Shown: piece after piece, positions 52,558-63,292 of the stretch
Layout: each line of letters opens with the position of its first letter
How positions within the stretch are numbered: position 1 is the first letter of the stretch
Assembly (NCBI GenBank): GCA_036365455.1
Contig: JAWQUS010000017.1
Span: forward strand, 5,146,001 to 5,210,000
Direction of reading: 5' to 3'
From: Macrosoma leucophasiata
Lineage: Eukaryota > Arthropoda > Insecta > Lepidoptera > Hedylidae
DNA: 64,000 bases
Notes under the pieces: model-generated
Database searches by the model: none
Seen by the model: only the letters and a program-made list of their open reading frames with translations
What the model was told of the DNA's origin: nothing
Made by a program: the position numbers and the translations under genes

Positions 52558-53527
52558 GTGAAGTGAGCAGTAGGTAGTGTACATAACCAACCGTCACTCG
52601 AAAACTAACTCTTGCCATTGGTGGTCCTTTCTTTTCCCCATATTTTTTGCATTATTGATGCTTTGAATCGGCTTAGGTACAGTATGTAGGTCGTACAGTA
52701 TACAGGTGTAGGTCGATAAAACTTGAGACTACACAAATGTATACTACAAAACACTTACACAGAAGATGTATTAACCACTTATTCATTCGTTCACTGTGTT
52801 TAATTGATGATGAAAATACATCATTCCAAATTGAAATTCGGTTTTAAATAAGCATGCGCAATTTGACCTGAACCTTTACAAACACGACACTGCATAGTTG
52901 ATTAGTTAACTGTAGACACCGCTTTCTTACTTCAGAATAAAGTGTGGTAACTAAAAATGTATTTTACTTGATTTAGATGGTGGCGTAGTAATGTTATATA
53001 GATTTTTATAAAATCTTGTGGTTTTGAGAAATCTATTTTTGAGTATGATACGTTACCTAACTCCCTAACTCATGATCAACGTCTGTTAAAATGACAAGTT
53101 TTGTTAGAAACTGTGTCAGCTCGGCTATTTGTAATTTAAGTGTGTTTCAATTGCAATTGAGTTTTTCAATTTCACTTGAAGGAATGTAGATATTATTATA
53201 GGTAACACAAAATAAATATTAAATTTTAATGATATCTTACTATCCATCCATCCGTACTATACTATATAATAGAGCGCTACTACAGTCCGGTCGGTATCAA
53301 TCTGGATTGATATGTACATTACGCATCTTACATGCGTCACTCCCTAGTGGTAGAGCCAAACTTTTTTTATAGATTCGTTGCCACAATTCCACCCTCAAGG
53401 CCTAAGGGTTCATACAGACAAGTGACACTCATCATCGACATAGTGGCCCTCTATTGACGGTTGCTATCGATGGCGCGACGGTAGCCGTTGGTATATTGCG
53501 ACGACAGCCGTTGACAATATCTTATCT

Positions 53528-53998
53528 GGTTACTGTTGGTAGAGTGCCAGTGACGGAGCTTGGGAACGTAGGTACCACCGTATTAGGTACTTGGCGCTGA
53601 ATGGTAGTGTTTAGCGCTATAGTGTTCCGGTCAGGTGGTAACGTAGGACGCTGTAATTTCCGACAAACAGGCATAACAACTTAGGTTTCAGGAGTGGCCA
53701 TGCATCTACATTTAAATCCCCGGTTAGGTGTAGATGTTTATTAGGCTACAGCAGTGATTCCCAAAGTGGTCCATATAGACCCCCTGGGGTCCATGGGCCT
53801 CGATGGGGGTCTACGTAGGCGTGAATAAAATTTGGAAATATGGAATGTGATATAAATGTAGCAAGGAGGGGGTCCACGGAAACCAGAAAATAATTGAAAG
53901 GGGTCTACAAGAAAAAATAGTTTGGGAACCTCTGGGCTACAGTATTAGGTACTTACCATTAATGTAAACTGTACCTATATACTTGTTTGTTGCTTCAT
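53528..53998 (+). repeat. Old GGTGGTAGAGCTCC repeat split by a hAT MITE
   Basis: TGGTAGAGTGCCAGTGACGG through ATGGTAGTGTTTAGCGCTAT. Strongly diverged, with the nested element at 53752-53934. Confidence 0.75.
53752..53934. mobile_element. 183-bp hAT-type MITE
   Basis: CAGTGATTCCCAAAGT and AGTTTGGGAACCTCTG termini. Exact 8-bp duplication GGCTACAG at 53744-53751 and 53935-53942. Confidence 0.93.
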
Positions 53999-54059
53999 GA
54001 CAACAGAAAAAAGCATCGGGATTAGGTAAGCCTAGTTATTAGATACAGCCTGTAGATTT

Positions 54060-54270
54060 TCTTATCGCTTGCACTCACAAACCCACACTAGGTTTAAACC
54101 GATGCCGTACCTAGGTGCGTTGTACACAGAGAACACAAACACCGAGACCCGCAACAAATATCTGAAGCCCATTCAAATAGTACCTGTTTATCCTGGAACG
54201 CCAACCCGCAACCTTCGTCACAAACGTTTGTCACAGACCATTGGACCAACTGGGTCGTCGAGATTAATGG
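54060..54270 (-). repeat. Diverged SINE family C, - strand
   Basis: AACACAAACACCGAGACCCG, AACAAATATCTGAAGCCCAT and CCAACTGGGTCGTCG. Head decayed. Confidence 0.5.
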
Positions 54271-54915
54271 GCAATTCAGAATCCACAGAATAGCTTTATT
54301 TATCTATTCCGTGTCAGAATCGTTTCACTAGTTTTAATAAGTAGTTAATATTGGCATGCGTGGAGCGTGATAATCGTATTACCTGTAGGTATACACGCGG
54401 ATAATTAAATTCGCGCAAAATATGTATAAGTTCCATGTAAATTTGACGTTTTTCACTTCAGGAACACGTGATATAATGTTAAATAATTTACCAGGAATTA
54501 TTAGTACTTACTACAACCAGTGAAACATCAAATGAAGTTGCTCGAATTCACTTACCTACCTCCGCACTACCTAATAGGTACCTACCATATAATTAAGTGA
54601 CGGTCCTAGAGGAGGTTGTAGGACTTGCACGGGTCATATCCCCCTACCTAATTAGGGAATTACACACGAGCAAATTCATTCCAAATCCCTGTTTGCGGTA
54701 ATAATGTGTTTAGGTACCTAATAGTACCTATCTTTGTCTCGTTTCTTCATGCGTACAGAAGTTTACCACCACCACCACCTTTTAATAGATTCAAGACAGA
54801 TTGCTCCATTGAGTCAGTCTACGCCAGCCTTACTCAACCTCTGCTATCTGAATGAATGTGGGTAAAAAAAAGGAGGCTCGGCTGGCCGCTGGTTGATGGT
54901 TCGTCACACAGACCG

Positions 54916-54982
54916 GAGTGCCTAGTGCGAGATTTTATTTACTCTTACGCGATCGCGATCGGAAATCTCGCACTAGGCACTC
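54916..54982. repeat. 20-bp-arm hairpin with GATCGCGATCG loop
   Basis: GAGTGCCTAGTGCGAGATTT and its exact inverse enclose a loop that is itself palindromic (GCGATCGCGATCG). Confidence 0.95.
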
Positions 54983-55139
54983 TTATACCTACGCTTAGCC
55001 GGAGCGTAGCCGATCGACTGCGCGAGCGAGAAAGAGCATGCAAACAGAGCCAGTCGGCTCCTCGCTCTTCTTATTACACGAAGTGCGTTCAAGCATTCCT
55101 AATGACAAAAGAAGTGCACATGCAAAAATAAACCTTAAT

Positions 55140-57760
55140 ACAATGACTCAAAACTGATCTCAAAAATCTGCTCTCCTATATGTAATGTGAACGGCTCATG
55201 AGTATCGCTGGTCTATGCTGTATAGTCACGATGACCTTTATTTAGCTATTTAATTCCGATTCAGTTCAGTTCTGGTGTTCGTTTTGATCAGCCTCATAGT
55301 TTCTGCCTGCTTTGTAATTTAATACAAATACATAAATGCCTTATAATAAGAGAAATAAAAAAATAAACAGAATTCTCATACAGGTATGCGTTTATTTCCA
55401 TGATGAATATTACAAACTCACTCATCACATTGTACAAGATAAAGAGGAAAGATATAGATAACAAATTATGATTAAATTAGTCAGTATTAATTACCAAATA
55501 CGCAACATTTTTTTATGATTCAATTAGTTACATAATAAATAATTGGATTGGAACAATAAAAAATTTAGTAGTTACAGTAATTATGTTTATTGCCTTTTAG
55601 TAATTACCTTTAATTGTTTCCTAGACGCCAAAATTATAATATTATGAAATAAATAAATTATGCTAATCATTTAATATTTATAACAAGCAGACACTTTTTA
55701 CTGAAAAACTCTTTGGTTATTATGAATGAGTTTTTTTTTCATACTTGAAATTAATAATAAAGGGACAAAAAAATAAATATATTCAAATGACTAACATTGA
55801 TGATGCTTCCAAATGCGTCATAATATAAATTGGAAATTTATAAATTACAAATAAATATATGGGGACATTCACACAGCTCACCACTAGGTTTTACTGTGTC
55901 GTAGGCACAGAACAATAAAATCAGTAGTAATTGGGACTATGACATTTTTTTTTGTTTTCGAAAAAGTATTGACTAAATAAAATAAGTAAAAGTTGATGTC
56001 ATAGCGTATACAAACAACACCGGTGAATTTAATGGTGAAATCATTGACTATGTTTTTGTCTAACGTTGTAATACTAAGGGCAATTCACAGACCGCACTAC
56101 GACTTTACTTTCAAGCAAAGTACCTACGCTTCGAACTGTCAAATCTCATACTGTACTGACAGTTCTAAGCATTCATACTAAGTAAAGTCGTAGTGCGGTC
56201 TGTGAATCTCACCATAAGCGTTGTTGAAATTGTACAAAGATTCAAACATTTATTTTAATTTATAAATTAACTTTTTTTTGTCATTTTAGAGAATTTTGAA
56301 CTTTTACATTCCATTTACATTTAACTTAAATATGATATGACAATAAGTAACGATTTCGTACCTATAAAACATCCCTATTGGAAATAGGGGGCGGGACACG
56401 CGAACTTTTTATTTGCAGAGTTGAGCATATTTCACTCGCTCTGTCCCCGAGAGGCGCATCGACAAGAGGCCAAAAAATATTTCATAATGCCTTAACCTGC
56501 TATTTCACGATGTACAAACGATAGCCGAACCAAAAAAACTAACAAATTATGGCATTTCGTATCATGGGTACATTTTATTTACATACTTTAACAACAAATG
56601 TCGAATTAAATTTAACCTTATACGATCGAACATTAAGAAGACTTTCCAATAATCTAAATTATGCGGTTCTAGAATATTAAAATTAAGTCAATGCGCATGT
56701 CACAGACGGTTAGTCCAATATAATAGGTAAGTTTTATTAATAGAGCTGTAAAGCATATAATTGAATACAATTTACACCTAGACATTTAGTATAAAGTAGC
56801 AAATATTCATACAATCTGTTTTGATGTTGATTTTAGTATGTAAGTATGAATTTTGCACGACAAGTAATAAAGCATAAAATTGAATGCATTTATTAAAGTG
56901 ACATCTATTATCGAGCAGCGAAAGGCGAAACTTTCGAAACAAAAGGTAATAAGTACCTACTGATATAAAGCGGAATTAAATCTTAACTCAATTCTTTTCG
57001 CGTTTATTTTCTTTAAATAAATGAGTTACAAATAAACACATTCCGATATTGTGGGCTGACAGGTTAATTTAAAATAGGTACGCAGTCTTGCGACATAATG
57101 AGCATTATGTTCAAGTATGTACTACTTATTAGTTTTCTATTGTATTTATTGTTCTGTGGCCGTAGGTGCCGTTGTCAAACATATCCTTACTTTTTTTGAC
57201 GTGTTATGTCTTACAAATCAATAAACGCCGGCTGCACACACGAAAAAGTATCACGTTCCTCCTGTGCCGAGCGTGCAAGCGAAAGCGCGAAACAAGCGCT
57301 AGAGAGACACGATCGGCCTAAGCGTTCTGCTTGTGAGGTAAAATTATCGTTCGTAAACCGACTTCACAGACAACCAATTAATTTACCAAAAGTATATTCC
57401 TAGTGCTTATATATTAGAGGTGTCATTATGCCGTTTATATTTATTTTAAAATATATGCAATGTCATGATCTCAGAGTCAGACCGATAACAAAATACAATT
57501 ATGCTGTGCGAATATTGATTAAATAGTATATTGGAAATAACTGCACAAGTACCTACTAATTAAAGCTCGATAGAAATCTGTGATGCGGCTATCGAACGCG
57601 ACATTATTTCATTCGTCTTTATGTTATCGTTAATGATAAATGTAAAAAGTAACATGATATAGCATAAAAAAAGAGTTTTAATTAAGTTAATCGAGGACCT
57701 ATATTACATATTTTGTTATTTATACTTAAATAAAATACATTTACATGGATTCCCGCTTTA
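55140..57760. other. Long AT-rich intergenic stretch
   Basis: No exon with splice support. Apart from one MITE at 56083-56207 it holds few repeats compared with the rest of the window, so part of it may be an untranslated region of an unseen gene. Confidence 0.4.
56083..56207. mobile_element. 125-bp MITE with 28-bp inverted termini
   Basis: ATTCACAGACCGCACTACGA and its inverse at the right end. No target duplication assigned. Confidence 0.8.
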
Positions 57761-57769
57761 CCTAGGTAC

Positions 57770-58022
57770 AATACTCAACAATAAATATTGCACATCGAGC
57801 CTGCAAAAGAGACGATCGGTTTGTTTAGACTTCGTAGAGCGTTATCCCTGTTGCACACTGCCTACGTAAGCACTGACAGTCCGGTATTGGTCAAAACTCA
57901 ATCAATATGGTCGACAAACGTCAAATAGGTTCGGTGCGAAAGAGATAACGCTCTACAGACCCGAAATAAAGCTAAGTCTCCTTCCTAGGCTCGATGTGCA
58001 ATATTTATTGTTGAGCACTGTA
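57770..58022. mobile_element. TA-target MITE (CAACAATAAATATTG family), intact copy
   Basis: TA, then CAATACTCAACAATAAATAT to the inverse ending GAGCACTG and TA. Serves as the empty-site reference for 23437-23973. Confidence 0.88.
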
Positions 58023-58101
58023 GGTTACTTAGGATATTTTATGACCGAGCTAAACGTTTTCTATGGTAACAGTGACATAATAAAAAAATAACTAGGTACC
58101 A

Positions 58102-58576
58102 AAAGGAGATGTTGCAAAAATGTATGGACCTCCGGCCATGTATTGTACACAATATCATTAGACAGGCAAAATCAATATAAAAACGTTTTTAAATGCATAT
58201 TTTCACTTATTCAGCTTTGTTTGCAGTTACAAAACATTATTTGCAGTTAGAATTACAACTCAAAACCAACATGGCGAATATGGCGGGCAATATCATTTTG
58301 ACATTTTCATTTTTAAAATTGTATTTTGATTATATAGTACTTGGAGAAAAAGTAATATTTTATAAATACTATCGAAATCGATTGATCCCAAGTGTCGGCT
58401 GTATCGCCGCCATGTTTTACATAGTTGAAAATGATAAAATTGTTTGAATTAAATGTGGTTGTAACTCTAAAATATATTCTTGAATAAATTAATTGTATTT
58501 TTTTCGGATTCTTCTTTAATTTACCCATTTTTTGAGAACGTGTACGAACCAGAGCCGAGCTCGCAACATCTCCTTT
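58102..58576 (+). mobile_element. AAAGGAGATGTTGC MITE, copy 3
   Basis: Intact termini AAAGGAGATGTTGC and GCAACATCTCCTTT. Near-identical body to 44780-45258. Confidence 0.85.
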
Positions 58577-58599
58577 AGTTTACACGAAGCCTGCTTTGT

Positions 58600-60160
58600 G
58601 CGTTGGTACCGTTAAATATTAAAAAAAAAATAAATAATCTGAATGACATTATTAAATAACTCAACCCTCACTTACACCGAAAACAAAACATAAATAAAGA
58701 ACACAACAAAAAGGAACTAAAGAAACAGTCATTTGAGATAACTTTTGTTTACCTAACCCAAATTCATAACTAGGGCTGCCACCTGTTTATCTTATCATCC
58801 TTTAGTAAGAATATTTTTTTCAATAAAATCATATAAAATGCAAGGTACTTTTTTGAGATATTAATTATAAAATAAAATTAAACCTACTAATCTACATATT
58901 TAAAATATCTACGTATAGGTGGTACACCTGTTTTTTTCGTGATAGTAGGTACAAGTAGTGTGGGTGGCACCCCTTTCACAAAATCAATACAATCTACAAA
59001 ATTCAAAAATACTACTACAGTTAGAATCAAAGCGGTTAAAACATATTTTATGTTTAACTACAAGTTAATGCAAAAACAATACACTTATAATTTAAAAATA
59101 CTAACCTCATAAAGATTATCTTTAGTCACAACTAGTATTGATCGGAAAAGAGATTTCACTGTCAAATTGCACATGTAGACCACCAACTAACAAGAACTTA
59201 TTCAAATAACAATTCTCAAAAAGAAATCTTAATAAAATACTTAGCTTCCAAAAATACATTTCTTTCTATCATTCATATAATCAATATAATGTGCCGATCA
59301 GAGCTTTGATCACACATTTATTATTTTATACTTATAAAACAATTCACATTTTCATAGTGCGGTCATAATATTATGTATCGCGCTCGCACAGACAGCGTTC
59401 ATCACAAATGTGGGAGCGTGACGCAAGATATTTACACAGGAGTTAAAAAAGTCAATGAACGGCATTCCTCCTGCGCGCGACCGCACTAAAGACAAAACAT
59501 ATGAAATTAATTATGAAGTATTATGAACTATCTACTAATTATAATCTTACGGAATGAGTAACGACATTTGTTTGAGCATTACACTCTTTCGCTCTGTGTT
59601 GCTATATGGATTAAACCAAAAAGTGATTGGACTTTCCAAAGTCTAAATAATAATAATAGCGTGTAGGGGGAATAACGCATACCCTCAACACCCCAAAGAG
59701 TAAATCGAGTTATAATCATAACGCATGAACTGAAATTACATGAATGAATGAATGAATACACTTTATTGTACACCAGAAAATTTACAACAGATATTGTTTA
59801 TGTAATAAATATTTTTTATTTAAGAAATATGATGTCCTCAATTTTTACGAACAGTATGCACATCCTACGCACGCATACTTATTTAATTACAATTAATTTT
59901 GGGATAAAACATTCCCTATATTAAAGATGCCTGACATGGATTTGGTTATCGCTTCTGAACAAACTACTTTCAGGGTGTGCGTTTAATACGTTACAAGTTG
60001 TATAATATATCACTCAGTTATGCTAATTCTGCGACCACACCATAGCGACTACTAGAAGCAGTGTATTTGTACATACTAACTTTCTCTAAATTAACAATAT
60101 GAAACCAGTATCCGGACACTATTACACATCGCTCAACCAATGTTAATTTTAAAGAACAAT
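58600..60160. other. AT-rich stretch without recognised genes
   Basis: Contains a LINE 3' end on the - strand at ~59742-59815 ((GAAT)n then ACACTTTATTGTACACC). Otherwise nothing is classified. Confidence 0.45.
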
Positions 60161-60165
60161 AACAA

Positions 60166-60452
60166 TTACTGGTGGTAGAACTCCAGTGACGGAGCTCGCG
60201 GGCGTAGGCACCACCGCATTACCTAATATACTTGCCGCTAAATGGTAGTGTTCAACACTATCGTGTTCCGGTCAGGTGGTAATGTACGGCCCTGTAATTT
60301 CCGGCACAGAGGCATAAGACCTTAGGCCTCAGGAGTGGTAACGCATCTGCATTTTGACCTTGGTCTTTGTGTGGGTGTCTATAGGCTGCAGTCATCTTAA
60401 CATCAATGTGAACTGCATGCTTGTTTACCACTTCCTTTACATAAAAAAAAAA
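60166..60452 (+). repeat. GGTGGTAGAGCTCC repeat
   Basis: Near-consensus copy sharing the TTCAACACTATCG variant with 23645-23935, so the same subfamily. Ends in an A-run. Confidence 0.9.
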
Positions 60453-60801
60453 AATCTAATTTAACATGAGATGAGTACGTATGTACATACCTATTGTGAC
60501 ACTGATTTCGTAATAATATAAATAAAGAGAAATAAAGCATATGGAAATATGTTGACACGCAATGCCGTCGTGTGTTCTAATGACTTGTAACTACGAATCA
60601 TTCGATATTTTAACCAGTCAAATGAGATCTATGTAAATATATACGTATTTATAAAAATTATAACAGCTTAAAGTCCAAAACTTATGCCGTGCTTTGCACA
60701 AAAACTATTTACATGACTAAGTTGATCGTACTCTTAATAATTAACCTTGAACTAAGAGTTCGTACCTAAGCCATTAAATAACAATTATAATAAGCGCGAA
60801 A

Positions 60802-60993
60802 TTATGCAACGAACTTTCCTCCGAGGCGTTCCCTCTGTGCTGCAATATGAGGTTCTTCAAAATGGTCGTGTTTCAGGGCTGGCAGTGGGTTGAAAACTCT
60901 CCTCGTGTTGAAAATGTTCATAAGCGACAGGGAACCACTCTCAGGGAACGTTGCGATCTTGGTGCATAAGCTATTTACAGAATAATACATTCT
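60802..60993 (-). CDS. Possible terminal exon, unrecognised
   Basis: On the - strand, GTGTTTCAG is followed by an open frame of 62 codons ending MNIFNTRRVFNPLPALKHDH and RERLGGKFVA, then TAA. Codon use looks protein-like and the stretch does not match any repeat family here. A long AT-rich region toward 55,380 could be its 3' UTR. No partner exon was found and the family is not recognised, so it may be chance. Confidence 0.3.
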   Translation of the reverse strand, partial: RMYYSVNSLCTKIATFPESGSLSLMNIFNTRRVFNPLPALKHDHFEEPHIAAQRERLGGKFVA

Positions 60994-61382
60994 GAAACAC
61001 TCATTGAGGGGAGTTCAAGATACTTAGACTGGTATTAGGCCCTGCAATATTGTAACGAAAACTAGAAAATAAGGAACTCTAAATGACTTAAATTAATTTT
61101 TCTTCAAAAGATTTAAGACCCTTGGTGCTACATTGCAAATGCATTTTCGCATAAACAGTGAAAGTAAATAGTCTTCTCTAACTCTACGATCAGCACATGT
61201 AGCAATAAAACTGTGATGAATGCCTTTAATATTTCAACTAATAAATTATAATTAACACTGTTTTATCACCTCGGTACTTTAGTATTAATTATTTCTACTC
61301 TTCGTCGTTTTTTGCAGCATCTTCCCAAGATTAATCCTTTAAACAGGTTTTACACTACACGAATTAGTAGATTTCACTTTTA

Positions 61383-61757
61383 CAGTAGAATGTCGATTAT
61401 CCGAATTAATTGGGACCGGGGTCAATTAGGATAATCGAAAAAACGGATAATCGGACAGACTGGTATTAAAAAAAAAACAAAAATTCCAATCTTCCATTTT
61501 ATGGAAGCTGTGCGACGCAAAACATGTAGTGTCTTGCCAGTTTGTCCTTGTCTAGTTTTTAACCAAAACAGTTGAAATATATATCTGGACTGCAGCGAGT
61601 TCGAACTTTAGTTGTTTCGAGTTACAACAAAAAAAACTAATAGAATAATCCAAACAAACAAAAACTACTTGGTTTGAATTGTTTATATTACACTAAGTAC
61701 CGATTCGCATAATTGGCAATTCGGTTAATCGGTCTTCGGATAATCGGCGTTCTACTG
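61383..61757. mobile_element. pogo/Tigger-like non-autonomous element
   Basis: CAGTAGAATGTCGATTATCC and CGGATAATCGGCGTTCTACTG termini. TA precedes it, and the right flank is CA (decayed). No transposase. Confidence 0.8.
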
Positions 61758-61978
61758 CAAACAGTTGCGTTGATATTTTGCCTTGAACTCGTCACGTCAT
61801 TCTAAACTTTGAACTAAACCGTGAAACTGAAGATACCGTGTAATAGGTACATAGATATCTTAAGGGATAGAAAGACAATCACGTGCACAGCTCGTGGAGA
61901 TGAAAATTATAAATAAACAAGCACCATTAACCACGTGTTCATCTTCGTGTTCACTTCTAGATAAATAAGTAGCTGTGA

Positions 61979-62284
61979 CATAGAACAACACGGGCCACCG
62001 GCCGCGGCGGACCGGAGGGGAGTAGCCATAGCGTTTATTACAGATGCAAAGCAGTCTGTCATTTTTTACGCGGGAAACTACGTGTGATACACACACACTA
62101 CAAAAATCGTCTATTACTACGAAACTCACACCTTGACTTTAACAAAATACATAAACAATTTCACGCAAACATTTAAACATCTGGGTGACAGGCGTAGGAA
62201 CACTTGTACTTTGACAGAGGGGAAAGCCTGCATATGGCTACTCCCCTCCGGTCCGCCGCGGCCGGTGGCCCGTGTTGCTCTATG
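61979..62284. mobile_element. hAT-type MITE, CATAGAGCAACACG family, copy 4
   Basis: ~50-bp inverted termini with CGGCCGCGGCGGACCGGAGG. Flanking 8-mers agree at 6 of 8. It lies just beyond the 3' end of the serine hydrolase gene. Confidence 0.85.
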
Positions 62285-62384
62285 CTCTGTGATAAGCTTT
62301 ATGTTTCACATAAATACAACACTAAATCTACGCTCACGCGCATCACATTTCTTTATCACAATGGGAAACTAGACCTATATTATT

Positions 62385-63292
62385 TTAATATTCGTCTAAA
62401 AATTCTTCGAGTATGCTGGTTATGTTTTCGGGAGCATTCAACTGTACGTGATGTGTACCCTCCACTTCAACGTATTGTACGTCAGCTTTCGCTTTCATCT
62501 TTTCAACGACGTCCTTATAATAGTCGAACCTCTCCCATGTCTGTCCTGGTATCGCTCTGATGTTCAACACTTTGCATTTCACTCGGCTCGCGTACTCCAA
62601 AGCCGTTTCGATGGACATCATACCCAGCCCCGCAACTTTGAGTCTCGGGTCTCGTTTGAAGTAGTAGCCCTTTTTCTTCGTGTGCGACGGACTGGGCGCC
62701 ATGCCTCTCTTCATCAGCACTTTACAATTTTCCCTCGACACAGACCCTTTGTAAGCGTCACACACAATATCAATCATTTCTTCGTATCCGTAACACGGTA
62801 TTTTGTCTTCTGGCAAGTTTTCATATTCCAAAACCTTGTCGATACCCCAGCCAGTGGTATTGACCATTGTGTCTGGTGACCTGACGGCCGGACTAGCTAT
62901 ATCTATGCAAATAATTCTATCAACTTCATCGGGGAATGACGCCGCGTACATGAAACTTAAAGCACCGCCGAGGGAATGGCCCATGAGACTGATTTTCTTC
63001 CATTTATAATACTTAACGATCCTACGTATAAGAGTGATACCGTCCCAAAAAACGTAATAGATCATGCCTTTAGGATAATGTGAAGATAGCCCGTGGCCGG
63101 GTAAATCGATGCACAGGACGGATTTGTTGCATGGCAACAACGGGATCAGATTGTCCCAAGTGCCGGCGTTGTCTTGCCACCCGTGAATTGCTATTAGCGG
63201 TTGCTGATCCCTGGGGCCCCACCATCGGCCCGCAACGTGGCCCCATGGAACGGGGATTTCTATCTCTTCAACTCTCACCCCCCGCGGCAATA
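62385..63292 (-). CDS. SERHL/kraken-like serine hydrolase, last exon
   Basis: Alpha/beta-hydrolase of about 300 residues in one exon. IAIHGWQDNAGTWDNLIPLL carries the oxyanion HGW, GHSLGG is the nucleophile elbow (Ser ~106 of the exon product), and GTHHVQLN near the C-terminus supplies the His. WGHVAGRWWGP at the N-terminus fits the insect probable serine hydrolase (kraken) and SERHL family, whose substrates are poorly known. The - strand reads CTTTACAG just before the exon, so translation enters from an upstream exon in a phase needing one more base. The TTG-initiated reading inside the exon is not the true start. Upstream exons were not found. A hAT-type MITE lies ~100 bp beyond the stop. 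Confidence 0.9.

Larger units (their letters stand above)
51300..53304. mobile_element. ~2-kb fold-back structure with ~310-330-bp inverted arms
   Basis: The left arm (51300-51610) starts CAGATTGATACCGACCGGAC and ends ACGCCACCATC. The right arm (52976-53304) is its near-complete inverse with small indels. The interior holds a SINE-C, a GGTGGTAGAG repeat and a CAGAGAATATG MITE. No transposase frame is seen. It could be a Foldback-type element or two old inverted copies. Confidence 0.85.

Noticed and set aside
54856..55131. 91-codon frame
   Set aside because: It runs through a hairpin with inverse-complementary arms, so the coding appearance is incidental.
62133..62879. + strand frames opposite the serine hydrolase
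   Set aside because: They are antisense shadows of the hydrolase exon and of the MITE beside it.
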